Source: Ruminococcus sp.
GTDB taxonomy: Bacteria > Bacillota > Clostridia > Lachnospirales > Lachnospiraceae
DNA length: 64,000 nucleotides
NCBI GenBank assembly: GCA_023663085.1
Contig: JAMPIB010000006.1
Location: 1 to 64,000 of the forward strand
Direction: 5' to 3'
Shown: piece after piece, positions 18,161 through 25,963 of the stretch
How the letters are laid out: each line of letters starts with the position of its first letter
How positions within the stretch are numbered: position 1 is the stretch's first letter
Notes under the pieces: generated by a model
The model's database searches: none
The model's input: the letters and a program-made list of their open reading frames with translations, nothing else
What the model was told of the DNA's origin: nothing
Program-made: the position numbers and the translations under genes

Positions 18161-20035
18161 TTAATTTGTACACATGTCTTCTACTGCTTTCCAACGATCT
18201 GCTAATATTTCATCCCATACAGATTTTTTTTCTTTAAATCTTTCTAGATAGAACTCTTTTATACAGGTAACTGCCGGGAAATTATTTTTAATTGCGTCAA
18301 ATAAAAGTTCTTCCTTTTCCTCCTCATCTTCACTAAATTGCGCTGTCAGATATTTAGCTAAAATAACACCTTTTTCTGCTGCCAGTTGTATATCTTTTAA
18401 AAAAGTTCTTTCTTTTTTTGCATCTATATCTTTATAAAGCATCATTAATAAACTAGCATAAACACAATTGGCAAAATTCGACTTATACGTATTTTCGTCA
18501 TGCATATAGGCAATCAACTCTTCAAGATTACTTTCAAACTGCACAATTTGATTTCGCTCAATCGACACAGCAACCAATTCTCTATAATATTTCAACAATT
18601 CACCTTCGACTGCCGCATTTATTTTATATAGTTCACAACCACAACCTACTTTTTTCCACAATGCCTCAATTTCTTCTTTCGTATACTCAGTTTTTTTAAT
18701 TTCTCCATGTATCTTTTTCTTCAAAAAATATATTTTATATACTACTAATAGCTTGTATAATATTTCTTTACACTTATCATAATTTTCCAACATCTCTTCC
18801 GTGTACTCATTATCATCAACAACACATTCATCCATTTCATAAATGCCTTCCTGATATTTATCCCAAAGTTCATTGACTTCTTTTTCTATCAATTCATTCA
18901 TATTTTTTTCTTTATATCTGCCTATTAATTTTGCCATACACAAAGCTGCTTCTCCCAATACCGTATCTCCCATGCCAAAAAACTCCGCCAACATATACAA
19001 TTCTTTCATACAGTCCAAGTCATAATCTATAATTTTAATATAAATCTCTCCTACGAAAGGATATTCATTCAACAAATAAACTAATCTATCCCAATATATC
19101 GAATCATCAATAAGATTATGTTTGCGTTCATAATCTGTATATTCCAATATCTGGCTCCACCTGTTATCTTCACCTATGTCAAACCAATATTCCATGTTTG
19201 ATTCCTGCAATTTAATCATTAAAAACGGTAAAACAGTATCCGCACACAAATGTAATAAATCCGAAACCTGTTCCCGAACTTCTTCAAAAACCTCATCTAA
19301 TTTTTTCTTTAGCTTACCAGCAGCGATTGAATCTCCTATCTTATTAAACCCTTCAGAAATTTTTTCAGCACCAAAGCTAAGAGCCGAACCTAAAACGTAT
19401 CCTTTAATCAGTCCTCCTATTCCTTCCCCCCCAACCCAAAATTCTGGTTGGTCAGATGACAATCTCTTGTCAAATCTTTCCTGTGCGCTATCGGTGATTT
19501 TCTGACTGATCATGGTTCCCAAATTATCCAAATAAGCATCAATCTCGTCTAATTCTGTGTATTTCAGGTAATCTTGATCAATATTATCATCATTATAGAC
19601 TACGCCTAATTCTATCAACACAACTTTAATAAATCGAATATTTTCATTCACAAAGTTTCTCACAATTTTTCCAACATAACCTATACATCCAGAAAACATA
19701 GCAATTTCCGGATAATAATATTCATTAAAATATCTGCATTGCATTTCTATAAAATTTTCAACACAGTTATTCAGCAAAACTCTATTAATATAATTTCCAG
19801 AATATTGAATTTTTTTTCCTCTTATATAGAATTTTTGCTCGTCTATTAAAACGCCACGCTGAACTAATTTTTCTTTCCACTCATTTCTTTCATCAATCAA
19901 AAAATCAAGATCAAAATCCACCCACTCTCCATAGAGATTTGTTTTTTCTACTCTTTGAGATACCTCTTTTCCCTTTTCATCTATCTGTTCCTCAAATAAA
20001 TCTAATAAATTTAAAAAATTTGTATCATTATCCAT
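18161..20035 (-). CDS. Unknown 624-residue protein, first gene of cassette
   Basis: Not recognised. The ATG at 20035 follows GGTGG by 7 bases; a GTG 18 bases upstream is less likely. The product is acidic and helical. A glycine-rich, partly hydrophobic stretch (GGEGIGGLIKGYVLGSALSFGAEKISEGF, split here by description at residues ~205-235) could contact membranes. The C-terminus (AAEKGVILAKYLTAQF ... AIKNNFPAVTCIKEF) resembles Sel1/TPR helices, as in the second gene. It heads the three-gene unit and faces the divergent XRE regulator across 234 bases. Confidence 0.6.
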   Translation of the reverse strand: MDNDTNFLNLLDLFEEQIDEKGKEVSQRVEKTNLYGEWVDFDLDFLIDERNEWKEKLVQRGVLIDEQKFYIRGKKIQYSGNYINRVLLNNCVENFIEMQCRYFNEYYYPEIAMFSGCIGYVGKIVRNFVNENIRFIKVVLIELGVVYNDDNIDQDYLKYTELDEIDAYLDNLGTMISQKITDSAQERFDKRLSSDQPEFWVGGEGIGGLIKGYVLGSALSFGAEKISEGFNKIGDSIAAGKLKKKLDEVFEEVREQVSDLLHLCADTVLPFLMIKLQESNMEYWFDIGEDNRWSQILEYTDYERKHNLIDDSIYWDRLVYLLNEYPFVGEIYIKIIDYDLDCMKELYMLAEFFGMGDTVLGEAALCMAKLIGRYKEKNMNELIEKEVNELWDKYQEGIYEMDECVVDDNEYTEEMLENYDKCKEILYKLLVVYKIYFLKKKIHGEIKKTEYTKEEIEALWKKVGCGCELYKINAAVEGELLKYYRELVAVSIERNQIVQFESNLEELIAYMHDENTYKSNFANCVYASLLMMLYKDIDAKKERTFLKDIQLAAEKGVILAKYLTAQFSEDEEEKEELLFDAIKNNFPAVTCIKEFYLERFKEKKSVWDEILADRWKAVEDMCTN

Positions 20036-20173
20036 TTTTCTTCCACCATCCACTCACATACATATAGTTTAATACACATCTATAAGTTCTACTTACTAAA
20101 AGTAAAAGACATTATGCTTTTAATATATTGAAAATATCTTTTATATTTTACCATCATTTTTTTAAATAATCAA

Positions 20174-20210
20174 ACCTTTTAGGTCTACTTTTTGTATAAT
20201 TAAAACCTAT
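20174..20210. promoter_or_regulatory. Candidate operator between cassette and XRE regulator
   Basis: ACCTTTTAGGT (20174-20184) is a short palindrome and AAACCT recurs at 20203-20208; a reverse copy, AGGTTT, lies at 20256-20261 over the regulator's ribosome binding site. TATAAT at 20195-20200 could be a -10 box for the regulator. These are the likeliest contact points for the XRE protein. Confidence 0.35.
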
Positions 20211-20269
20211 TTTGTTGTTATTAAACTAAAGTTACTCATATAGACTGTACTTAGGAGGTTTAGTCTCAG

Positions 20270-20623
20270 ATGGAAAATAATGCTTTAGTTACTATAGGTC
20301 AAAGAATGGCAGAAATACGCCGCCATCATAATACAACTCAAGAAGCTCTTGCTGATATGTTGGATGTAAGTCCTAAACATATCAGCCACTGTGAAAACGC
20401 AACTTCCTTCTTGTCACTAAAAAATCTTATAAAATTTTGTAATATATTTGATTGTAGCTTAGATTATTTGGTTTTTGGCAATCAAAATGATTCTATCCTT
20501 TCCAAACTCCCAAATGAAATCATTACAATCCTTCAAACTGGCACAGATACCGATCTCAATCGCTTAACTCGGTATTTACAGATATATATTGAATTACAAT
20601 CTCTACCTAATTCTAGATCATAA
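20270..20623 (+). CDS. XRE-family transcriptional regulator
   Basis: 117 residues. A Cro/CI helix-turn-helix fills residues ~8-66 (IGQRMAEIRRHHNTTQEALADMLDVSPKHISHCEN), ending in the common CSLDYLVFG; the last 45 residues are a short helical tail. AGGAGG stands 11 bases before the ATG. It is transcribed away from the AT-rich cassette and shares its base composition, so control of that cassette is the simple inference. No peptidase or toxin domain is attached. Confidence 0.85.
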   Translation: MENNALVTIGQRMAEIRRHHNTTQEALADMLDVSPKHISHCENATSFLSLKNLIKFCNIFDCSLDYLVFGNQNDSILSKLPNEIITILQTGTDTDLNRLTRYLQIYIELQSLPNSRS

Positions 20624-21125
20624 TATAAATTACATCTGTAAAAAAGTTTTTTACTGTTGCCATTATTAAAAAGACAAATGACTTTTCAAGGACATTAGGT
20701 AAAGAATAGCGCATACCACTCCAGTATTTATATTGATTAAGTTGCTTTATGTTTTAGTGTGAAAACAGAACCCACAGATCAAGGCATCTCCGTTTCTCAC
20801 CCCTCCATGATTTGGGGAATTTGCCAAAGCGGTTCATTTATATGGTAGACACTGTAAAAGTGGTTCTATTTTCAAAAATCATTACCATTTCGCCTGTTAG
20901 TTTTCAATCAAATGCCGAGAAACTTTGCCAAATACATACATAGGGCTGGATTTATGACAGAGCAGAAAAGGATTTTCATACTATTTATCAAATTTTATCT
21001 TAATACAGACATACAATAAATGTTTCTCAATAAAGAGTGCTATCTATCTACCACCATCATAGTAAAAATCAATCTTTTTTGACTTTTTGGACTTTTCATC
21101 CACAATCCCTCTTCTCTTTTCCAAA
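20624..21125. other. Gene-free AT-rich stretch
   Basis: About 500 bases after the XRE gene without a supportable gene on either strand. Translations are broken by stops in all frames and none resembles a known protein. It may be decayed DNA at the edge of the AT-rich island. Confidence 0.5.
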
Positions 21126-21154
21126 TTGTCTATCTGTTGAAAATAGATTATAAT
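21126..21154 (+). promoter_or_regulatory. Strong sigma-A promoter
   Basis: TTGTCT (21126-21131), 17-base spacer, perfect TATAAT (21149-21154). The start codon is at 21176 with AGGAGG between, so the leader is very short. Confidence 0.75.
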
Positions 21155-21175
21155 TATGGTCAGGAGGGCACTATA

Positions 21176-22315
21176 ATGAACGTATACCACAACACAAGCC
21201 TATGGAACAAACAAGAAAAGCAAGGCGCCTCCCCCTTGTCAAAACTGCCCGTTGACCGAACTGTTCAATGGGCAGGGCAGGAAATCTATATTCCTGCGGT
21301 CTATGTGGGCGCGCAGGGCGCTGTCCTCGACGTATGCGCCAGGATTCCGGCCGCAGAGATGACTGTTTTTTTGAGAAAATGGAACAAAGAACGCCGGCTT
21401 TCTTTAAAAACTCCGGAAGATTATGAACTGATAGACGCCGATAACCCTTCCGCCAGAGAATTTACGGTAGAGATATGTTTTGACGATATTCCTTTAACGC
21501 CTCGTGCGAGCAGCAGCCTGAACTGGTATCCGCAGGATGTCTTTCTGGCAGGAAATGAGACCTCGGAAACTTCCGTCAAATCAAACACAGAAGAATGGAA
21601 AAACGATAAAATTGCTGACAGACTCATGGAGGCTTATGCGTGTGACCGCACCTGCTGCTGGCATTTTGAACGCTTATCTTATGATTGGAAGGGCGGACCG
21701 CTTTTATCTCCGCATCATATTTCCCTGACCTTTCAGGCGCGCTGTATTGCTGTTACTACCACGCACTTTACCACCGCCGCTCCCTGTACTGCCGACATTA
21801 CCTGCGCTGCCGATACCGCCTGTACTGTCTGTGCCGACAGCCAGGAGCAGATTTCTTCCGCTCCCGCCTGTTATTTACAGGACGATTGCCTCACTAAAAA
21901 CTTCCCGGCCAGCCTGAAAATGCGCCATCCGGCGACTGGACGGGAACATACCCTGACCCTTTATGAATGCAGGCATATCCGGCACGAGATCACGGATATC
22001 GGAATAAAAGACGTTACATACCCGGAATACGCGCAGGTACTCACCTATTCCGTATCCCCGGAGATCGACCGCAGCATTTTTGACATCCGGGATTGTGAGG
22101 AAGGCGACCAGCCTGTTTTCGGCTCCGTTCAAAAATCGCGTAAAAAAACTGCCAGTTCCTCCGCCGTGTCCGTTTTTGTGGCTGACAAAGACAGTTTTCC
22201 CGACAGCCGGACATCCGTTTCCTCCCTGCATTTTAAACCGCAGGAAAAGGTCAGATGGCGAACGATATTTCAGATACAGCCCAGAGAAGACCTGGAAGTC
22301 AGGTTTTCACTTTAA
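21176..22315 (+). CDS. Unknown 379-residue protein, first of a pair
   Basis: No family recognised. The ATG at 21176 has an AGGAGG site 8 bases upstream. The N-terminal half looks like a beta-rich domain (GQEIYIPAVYVGAQGAVLDV ... EFTVEICFDDIPLTP), the middle holds a Cys/Thr/Ala-rich low-complexity run (residues ~200-232), and the C-terminal half is again strand-like. No signal peptide or membrane segment. Base composition is like the core genome rather than the AT-rich island. It is followed after 30 bases by another unknown gene on the same strand. Confidence 0.65.
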   Translation: MNVYHNTSLWNKQEKQGASPLSKLPVDRTVQWAGQEIYIPAVYVGAQGAVLDVCARIPAAEMTVFLRKWNKERRLSLKTPEDYELIDADNPSAREFTVEICFDDIPLTPRASSSLNWYPQDVFLAGNETSETSVKSNTEEWKNDKIADRLMEAYACDRTCCWHFERLSYDWKGGPLLSPHHISLTFQARCIAVTTTHFTTAAPCTADITCAADTACTVCADSQEQISSAPACYLQDDCLTKNFPASLKMRHPATGREHTLTLYECRHIRHEITDIGIKDVTYPEYAQVLTYSVSPEIDRSIFDIRDCEEGDQPVFGSVQKSRKKTASSSAVSVFVADKDSFPDSRTSVSSLHFKPQEKVRWRTIFQIQPREDLEVRFSL

Positions 22316-22345
22316 ACGATTATTCCTAATGCGAAACGAGGTGTA

Positions 22346-23368
22346 ATGATGAACTTTACAGTCTTAGATGATCTTCATAAAACATGGCGGGACATTCTGG
22401 TGATCGGTAAGACCATTAAACATGATAACGGCAACTGCCACATGATCGGGATGACATTATCGGATGCGGGCGAGGCAACGCTCTATATACTGGAACCTTA
22501 TATCACTCCGGAAGACTGGGATAAACTAAAAAGAAAAAACCGCAGTCAGAGACAACGTTTAAAGGAAAATGTAGATATAGACTGCTGTTATCTGCATTGC
22601 AGCGACTTTTATCTGGGAGAGGAGCGATTACAGGTGCAGGGCGGGCAAGGCGGCTGTCTGGAATTTTCCACACAGGATTACGGCATTATCCAGATATTTT
22701 CTGATATGATGAGCGCTGGCTGGGTAATTCCTGAATGGTTAAAAGAAAAAGACTGGAATGATCTGCAATTAATATCCTTACGTATTGCCGATCTGAAAAA
22801 ACTGCCGGTCTGGTCGCCGGAAATGCCCATTACGATAAAGCATCGGCCGAATCCCGTGCGGCACATTCTGGAAAAAACCGTTACTCTACATGTAGGCAAA
22901 AGCCGCTCTTTCAGTTTTATCGACCATACCGGCGATAAGGTGTTTTGTTATGTAAACCAAGTCACTTTAATAGATGTATGGGAAGATACTAAAAAACAAC
23001 TAAACGAAGCCAAATTGAGCGAGCGTTTTTCACCCGAACAGTTACAACAGGTGAGAGAACATCATCTAAAGGTATTAGAACAAAGCTGTCCACAGGGAAT
23101 GTGCTATATCGGCATAGAATATGAATGCACGAAAGATATCCAGTTGGGATTCTATTCCAAACAATACCTAAGCTCACAACCGGAAGTACATAATGGAAGT
23201 TCCATGTTTTTCCTGATGCGGCTAAAACCCGAACAGGAAACGGGAATGCACGGTCTTGCGCTAAAGGGCTGTGTGATACAGACTCCCGTGCCGCTGGATA
23301 CGACTGTCATTCTGGCAGAATTGTTTCATTATTATGAAAATACGAAAGAATGGGTGGAAACCGTATAG
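22346..23368 (+). CDS. Unknown 340-residue protein, second of a pair
   Basis: No family recognised. Soluble, mixed composition, no obvious motif. The N-terminus (MNFTVLDDLHKTWRDILVIG) is preceded by an ACGAGG site; two adjacent ATGs (22346, 22349) can serve. Phrases such as KTVTLHVGKSRSFSFIDHTG and GMCYIGIEYEC suggest a beta-sandwich-like body. Tight linkage to the upstream gene suggests a shared function; both may be regulatory or storage proteins particular to this lineage, which is speculation. Confidence 0.65.
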   Translation: MMNFTVLDDLHKTWRDILVIGKTIKHDNGNCHMIGMTLSDAGEATLYILEPYITPEDWDKLKRKNRSQRQRLKENVDIDCCYLHCSDFYLGEERLQVQGGQGGCLEFSTQDYGIIQIFSDMMSAGWVIPEWLKEKDWNDLQLISLRIADLKKLPVWSPEMPITIKHRPNPVRHILEKTVTLHVGKSRSFSFIDHTGDKVFCYVNQVTLIDVWEDTKKQLNEAKLSERFSPEQLQQVREHHLKVLEQSCPQGMCYIGIEYECTKDIQLGFYSKQYLSSQPEVHNGSSMFFLMRLKPEQETGMHGLALKGCVIQTPVPLDTTVILAELFHYYENTKEWVETV

Positions 23369-23442
23369 GATAATATCCGATAATACCCATAGCGGTCCAA
23401 AAATAGCGTTCCAAAAATAGCTGTCAAAATTCCGAAAAATCA

Positions 23443-23471
23443 TTGACAACCCTCAAGCAACTGGATAAAAT
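23443..23471 (+). promoter_or_regulatory. Promoter of the candidate antitoxin RNA
   Basis: Perfect TTGACA (23443-23448), 17-base spacer, TAAAAT (23466-23471) on the plus strand. No plus-strand ORF follows; the transcript would run into the terminator at 23529-23569. Confidence 0.75.
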
Positions 23472-23477
23472 AACAAT

Positions 23478-23569
23478 AAAGGTGCTGTCCGTATAGCAAA
23501 CGGTTCACCTTAGTAATAGTTACTTATCAAAAAAGCAACCTTACCTTCGGCGGTGGCGGTTGCTTTTTT
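23478..23569 (+). ncRNA. Candidate antisense RNA of a type I toxin-antitoxin locus
   Basis: A plus-strand RNA of about 90 bases is bounded by the promoter at 23443-23471 and an intrinsic terminator (stem AAAAAAGCAACC/GGTTGCTTTTTT, 23529-23569). It is complementary to the last codons, stop codon and 3' end of the small hydrophobic ORF on the other strand. This is how antitoxin RNAs of Fst/par and TxpA-type loci are placed. No coding capacity of note. Confidence 0.65.
23529..23569. terminator. Bidirectional intrinsic terminator shared by toxin and antisense RNA
   Basis: Arms at 23529-23540 and 23558-23569 form a 12-bp stem that ends in a T-run on both strands. The toxin stop codon (23541-23543) lies in the loop, so the mRNA and the antisense RNA end in each other's sequence. 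Confidence 0.8.
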
Positions 23570-23669
23570 GATGTTTATGTTTCTGCGAGGACTGTACGAT
23601 ACTGATCAACGTAACAATGATACTGATGATCGTTACCGCAATACCAACAATCCCGACTATCGTTTCCAC
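23541..23669 (-). CDS. Small hydrophobic peptide, candidate type I toxin
   Basis: 42 residues, too short for standard gene calls. Residues 1-25 are a single hydrophobic helix (ETIVGIVGIAVTIISIIVTL), followed by a strongly basic tail (QKHKHQKSNRHRRR), the layout of membrane-acting toxins such as Fst, TxpA and BsrG. The start is GTG at 23669-23667, overlapping the TAG of a 10-codon leader ORF in TAGTG, which implies translational coupling. A promoter (23790-23818) precedes it and an antisense RNA covers its 3' end. Toxicity is inferred from this arrangement, not shown. Confidence 0.65.
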   Translation of the reverse strand: METIVGIVGIAVTIISIIVTLISIVQSSQKHKHQKSNRHRRR

Positions 23670-23701
23670 TATCTTTTGTACCTTTCACTAAGATTTTCCA
23701 T
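23669..23701 (-). CDS. Ten-codon leader peptide coupled to the toxin
   Basis: ATG at 23701-23699 with a GGAGG site a few bases upstream encodes MENLSERYKR and ends in TAG at 23671-23669, whose last base is the first base of the toxin GTG. The leader has the stronger ribosome binding site, as mok has in hok/sok, so ribosomes may reach the toxin by reinitiation. Confidence 0.5.
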   Translation of the reverse strand: MENLSERYKR

Positions 23702-23789
23702 CCGCATCCCTCCCGATATGGAAGTTCTCAAAATGTAATCATTTCGGCAAAAGGTGAACCGCTTACCGTTTTGGACAGCACCCATATAC

Positions 23790-23818
23790 ATTTTATCAAG
23801 CCACACGGTAAAACACAA
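23790..23818 (-). promoter_or_regulatory. Promoter of the candidate toxin mRNA
   Basis: Minus-strand TTGTGT (23818-23813), 17-base spacer, TAAAAT (23795-23790). The -10 box and the sequence just after it repeat those of the opposite promoter, so both RNAs begin with nearly the same bases. Confidence 0.6.
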
Positions 23819-23892
23819 TATTTTATTTACTATTTCATATCTTAAATTTCTATAAAATTATTAATCTCAATGGACAGTTTGTTGGCTTCTGT

Positions 23893-24495
23893 TTACTCTA
23901 TCACAGTAATTTCATACACTTCTCCTAACTGTGCAGGGTATGATTCCATGATATCCCCATTATAGGTTATCTCCAGCAAGTTACCAACTTGTAGTTCCAA
24001 ATTCTCAGCATTGAGTATGCTGAATTTATCTGCTGAATTTAACTCCGAAGAACCATCTACTGGTTTGACTAAAATGGTATCATTGCTCATTTCAATCACT
24101 GTTGCCTGAAAAGTTACAGTAGTTTCATTGTTCCATTCATATTCTGATTCTAAGCCATCCGGTATGTTAGATACATTAATTTCCTTATATAGCATAGAGC
24201 CATCCATAAGACCGGAAATATAAGAATTGACAATCCATTCCTCGGAAGAATAGCCTTTATACTCATAAACTCTATTATCTTCGTCATCATCTACAATGCC
24301 TATCTGTTCACCACAGTCCTTCTTTGATATGGCACAATAGGGAACATAGGTTTTGTCTTCCCAAATGATTGAAGCATAATCATCATTAACCTCTGTCGTC
24401 ATATTGGCTAATTCCTGTTCTTGTTTTCCACATGCACATAGTGTAATTACTGTTAAACACAGTACACAAATACTGTTGTATAATTTCTTTTTCAT
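23893..24495 (-). CDS. DUF3221-like lipoprotein
   Basis: 200 residues. Signal peptide of lipoprotein type with lipobox LCAC ending at Cys22, so it is anchored outside the membrane. The C-terminal ~80 residues (VTFQATVIEMSNDTILVKPVDG ... LQVGNLLEITYNG) match the small beta-barrel of DUF3221 proteins, common in Firmicutes and of unknown role. GAGGAG precedes the ATG by 8 bases. It is a single gene between the toxin-antitoxin locus and the DUF4143 ATPase. Confidence 0.75.
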   Translation of the reverse strand: MKKKLYNSICVLCLTVITLCACGKQEQELANMTTEVNDDYASIIWEDKTYVPYCAISKKDCGEQIGIVDDDEDNRVYEYKGYSSEEWIVNSYISGLMDGSMLYKEINVSNIPDGLESEYEWNNETTVTFQATVIEMSNDTILVKPVDGSSELNSADKFSILNAENLELQVGNLLEITYNGDIMESYPAQLGEVYEITVIE

Positions 24496-24599
24496 GTCTT
24501 AAACTCCTCAAAATCTTAACCATTATAGCAAGTTAAGAAGCATATGTCTTAATAAAAAGTGCTGTTTTAGTATCTGCATTTCCAGATCATTTCATGAAA

Positions 24600-25853
24600 T
24601 CAATTATCCAGACTGTCCTCATTCAGCAGAAAATCATAGATACTCATAACAAGAACCCCATCGTCATTGTAATATGGTGCAGGCGCATCTTTTGTAATGA
24701 TAATTTTCTTGAAAAAATCGCCAGTCAACATTAGGGAACGCTGCTCTTGTTCCAACTTTTTCAGATTTGGAATTGCATAGGCAGACTGGATATAATAACG
24801 TTTAGAGCCTTTGTTGCAGACAAAATCAATTTCCAATTGTTTGCGGATTCCGTGGCCTTTCTCATTGGTTTTATGCAAAGTAATGACACCCACATCCACA
24901 TTGAAACCTCGTATCTTCAGTTCATTAAAAATGATGTTTTCCATCGTATGCGTTTCTTCCAGTTGACGGAAATTGAGGCGTGCATTGCGCAACCCCAAAT
25001 CAGTAAAATAATATTTAAGCGGCGTGTCAATATACTTCTTCCCTTTAATGTCATATCGAACTGCACTGTCAATCAAAAAAGAATCACAAAAATACTCGAT
25101 ATATCTTTTGATGGTCGTATTACTGATAGTTTTCTGCTTAACAGTCCGGAAAGTTGCAGATAGCTTTGCCGGGTTTGTAAGCGAACCAATAGCCGATGAA
25201 AGAATATTCAGAAGTTCTTCCAGTTCTGCCCGATTACGGACATTATGTCTGCCTACAATATCCGAAATATAAGTCTCCTCAAAGAGTGACTTCAGGAAAC
25301 TAATCTTGTCCTCCGGACTTGAGATATTCATGACAGGCGGCAGTCCGCCATAAAGCATATATTCATTCCAGCCATCCTGTTTCGTCCCTGGATAGACGGA
25401 CATAAATTCAGCAAAACTGAGCGGATACATATGAACTTCATCTCCCCGGCCTCGAAATTCAGTAATCACATCCTTAGACAAAAAACGGGCATTGCTTCCT
25501 ATCACATATACATCCACGTTTTTCATACGGATTAAGCTGTTTAATACAGCCTCAAACTCTCCTAGAAGCTGCACTTCGTCCAACAGAACATAGTACATTC
25601 CATCATCTTTCATTTGTTCCTTAAGATAGGGATAAAGAACCTCCGGGTCACGAAAACGTTTATTTTCAAACGAGTCAAAAGCAATTTCTATCATGTGCTG
25701 TTCATCTGTTCCTTCCTCCAGCAAATGATTCTTGAACAGGTTGAACAACAAGTATGATTTTCCGCAGCGGCGGATGCCAGTCACCACCTTAATAAGTCCA
25801 TTATGTTTCTTATTGATAAGCTTATTTAAATAGAGATTTCTTTTAATTTCCAT
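24600..25853 (-). CDS. AAA_14/DUF4143 ATPase
   Basis: 417 residues, the usual size. Walker A is GIRRCGKSYLL (residue ~26), Walker B YVLLDEVQLL (~88), followed by the DUF4143 segment with LEIDFVCNKGSKRYYIQSAY, a restriction-endonuclease-like fold carrying the D-x-E/D-F-V pattern. These proteins are widespread, often in many copies, and their job is not established. A 38-bp palindrome just upstream (25872-25909) could allow self-control. Monocistronic. Confidence 0.85.
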   Translation of the reverse strand: MEIKRNLYLNKLINKKHNGLIKVVTGIRRCGKSYLLFNLFKNHLLEEGTDEQHMIEIAFDSFENKRFRDPEVLYPYLKEQMKDDGMYYVLLDEVQLLGEFEAVLNSLIRMKNVDVYVIGSNARFLSKDVITEFRGRGDEVHMYPLSFAEFMSVYPGTKQDGWNEYMLYGGLPPVMNISSPEDKISFLKSLFEETYISDIVGRHNVRNRAELEELLNILSSAIGSLTNPAKLSATFRTVKQKTISNTTIKRYIEYFCDSFLIDSAVRYDIKGKKYIDTPLKYYFTDLGLRNARLNFRQLEETHTMENIIFNELKIRGFNVDVGVITLHKTNEKGHGIRKQLEIDFVCNKGSKRYYIQSAYAIPNLKKLEQEQRSLMLTGDFFKKIIITKDAPAPYYNDDGVLVMSIYDFLLNEDSLDN

Positions 25854-25871
25854 ATCATAAGCCTTCTTTCT

Positions 25872-25909
25872 ACTGAAAATTTTTGCGAGTTATCGCACTT
25901 TTTTTCAGT
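25872..25909. promoter_or_regulatory. Long palindrome upstream of the DUF4143 ATPase
   Basis: Arms ACTGAAAATTTTTGCGA (25872-25888) and its near reverse complement (25893-25909) surround the tetrabase GTTA. It lies 19 bases before the ATPase start codon, inside the expected promoter or leader. It may be a protein binding site or a hairpin in the leader. Confidence 0.5.
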
Positions 25910-25963
25910 AAAATTTTTATAGTCATACTGACATACACCCTTCTCTGTGTATCCTATGCTTTT

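Larger units (their letters stand above)
23481..23782. repeat. 31-bp imperfect inverted repeats flanking the toxin-antitoxin unit
   Basis: Left arm 23481-23511 begins GGTGCTGTCC and ends GGTTCACCTT; right arm 23751-23782 is its reverse complement with a few changes in the middle. They enclose the entire small locus just inside its two promoters. They could be a mobile-element-like boundary or RNA pairing sites. Confidence 0.75.

Noticed and set aside
20624..21125. Possible decayed insertion sequence
   Set aside because: No transposase motif in any frame and no terminal inverted repeats found.
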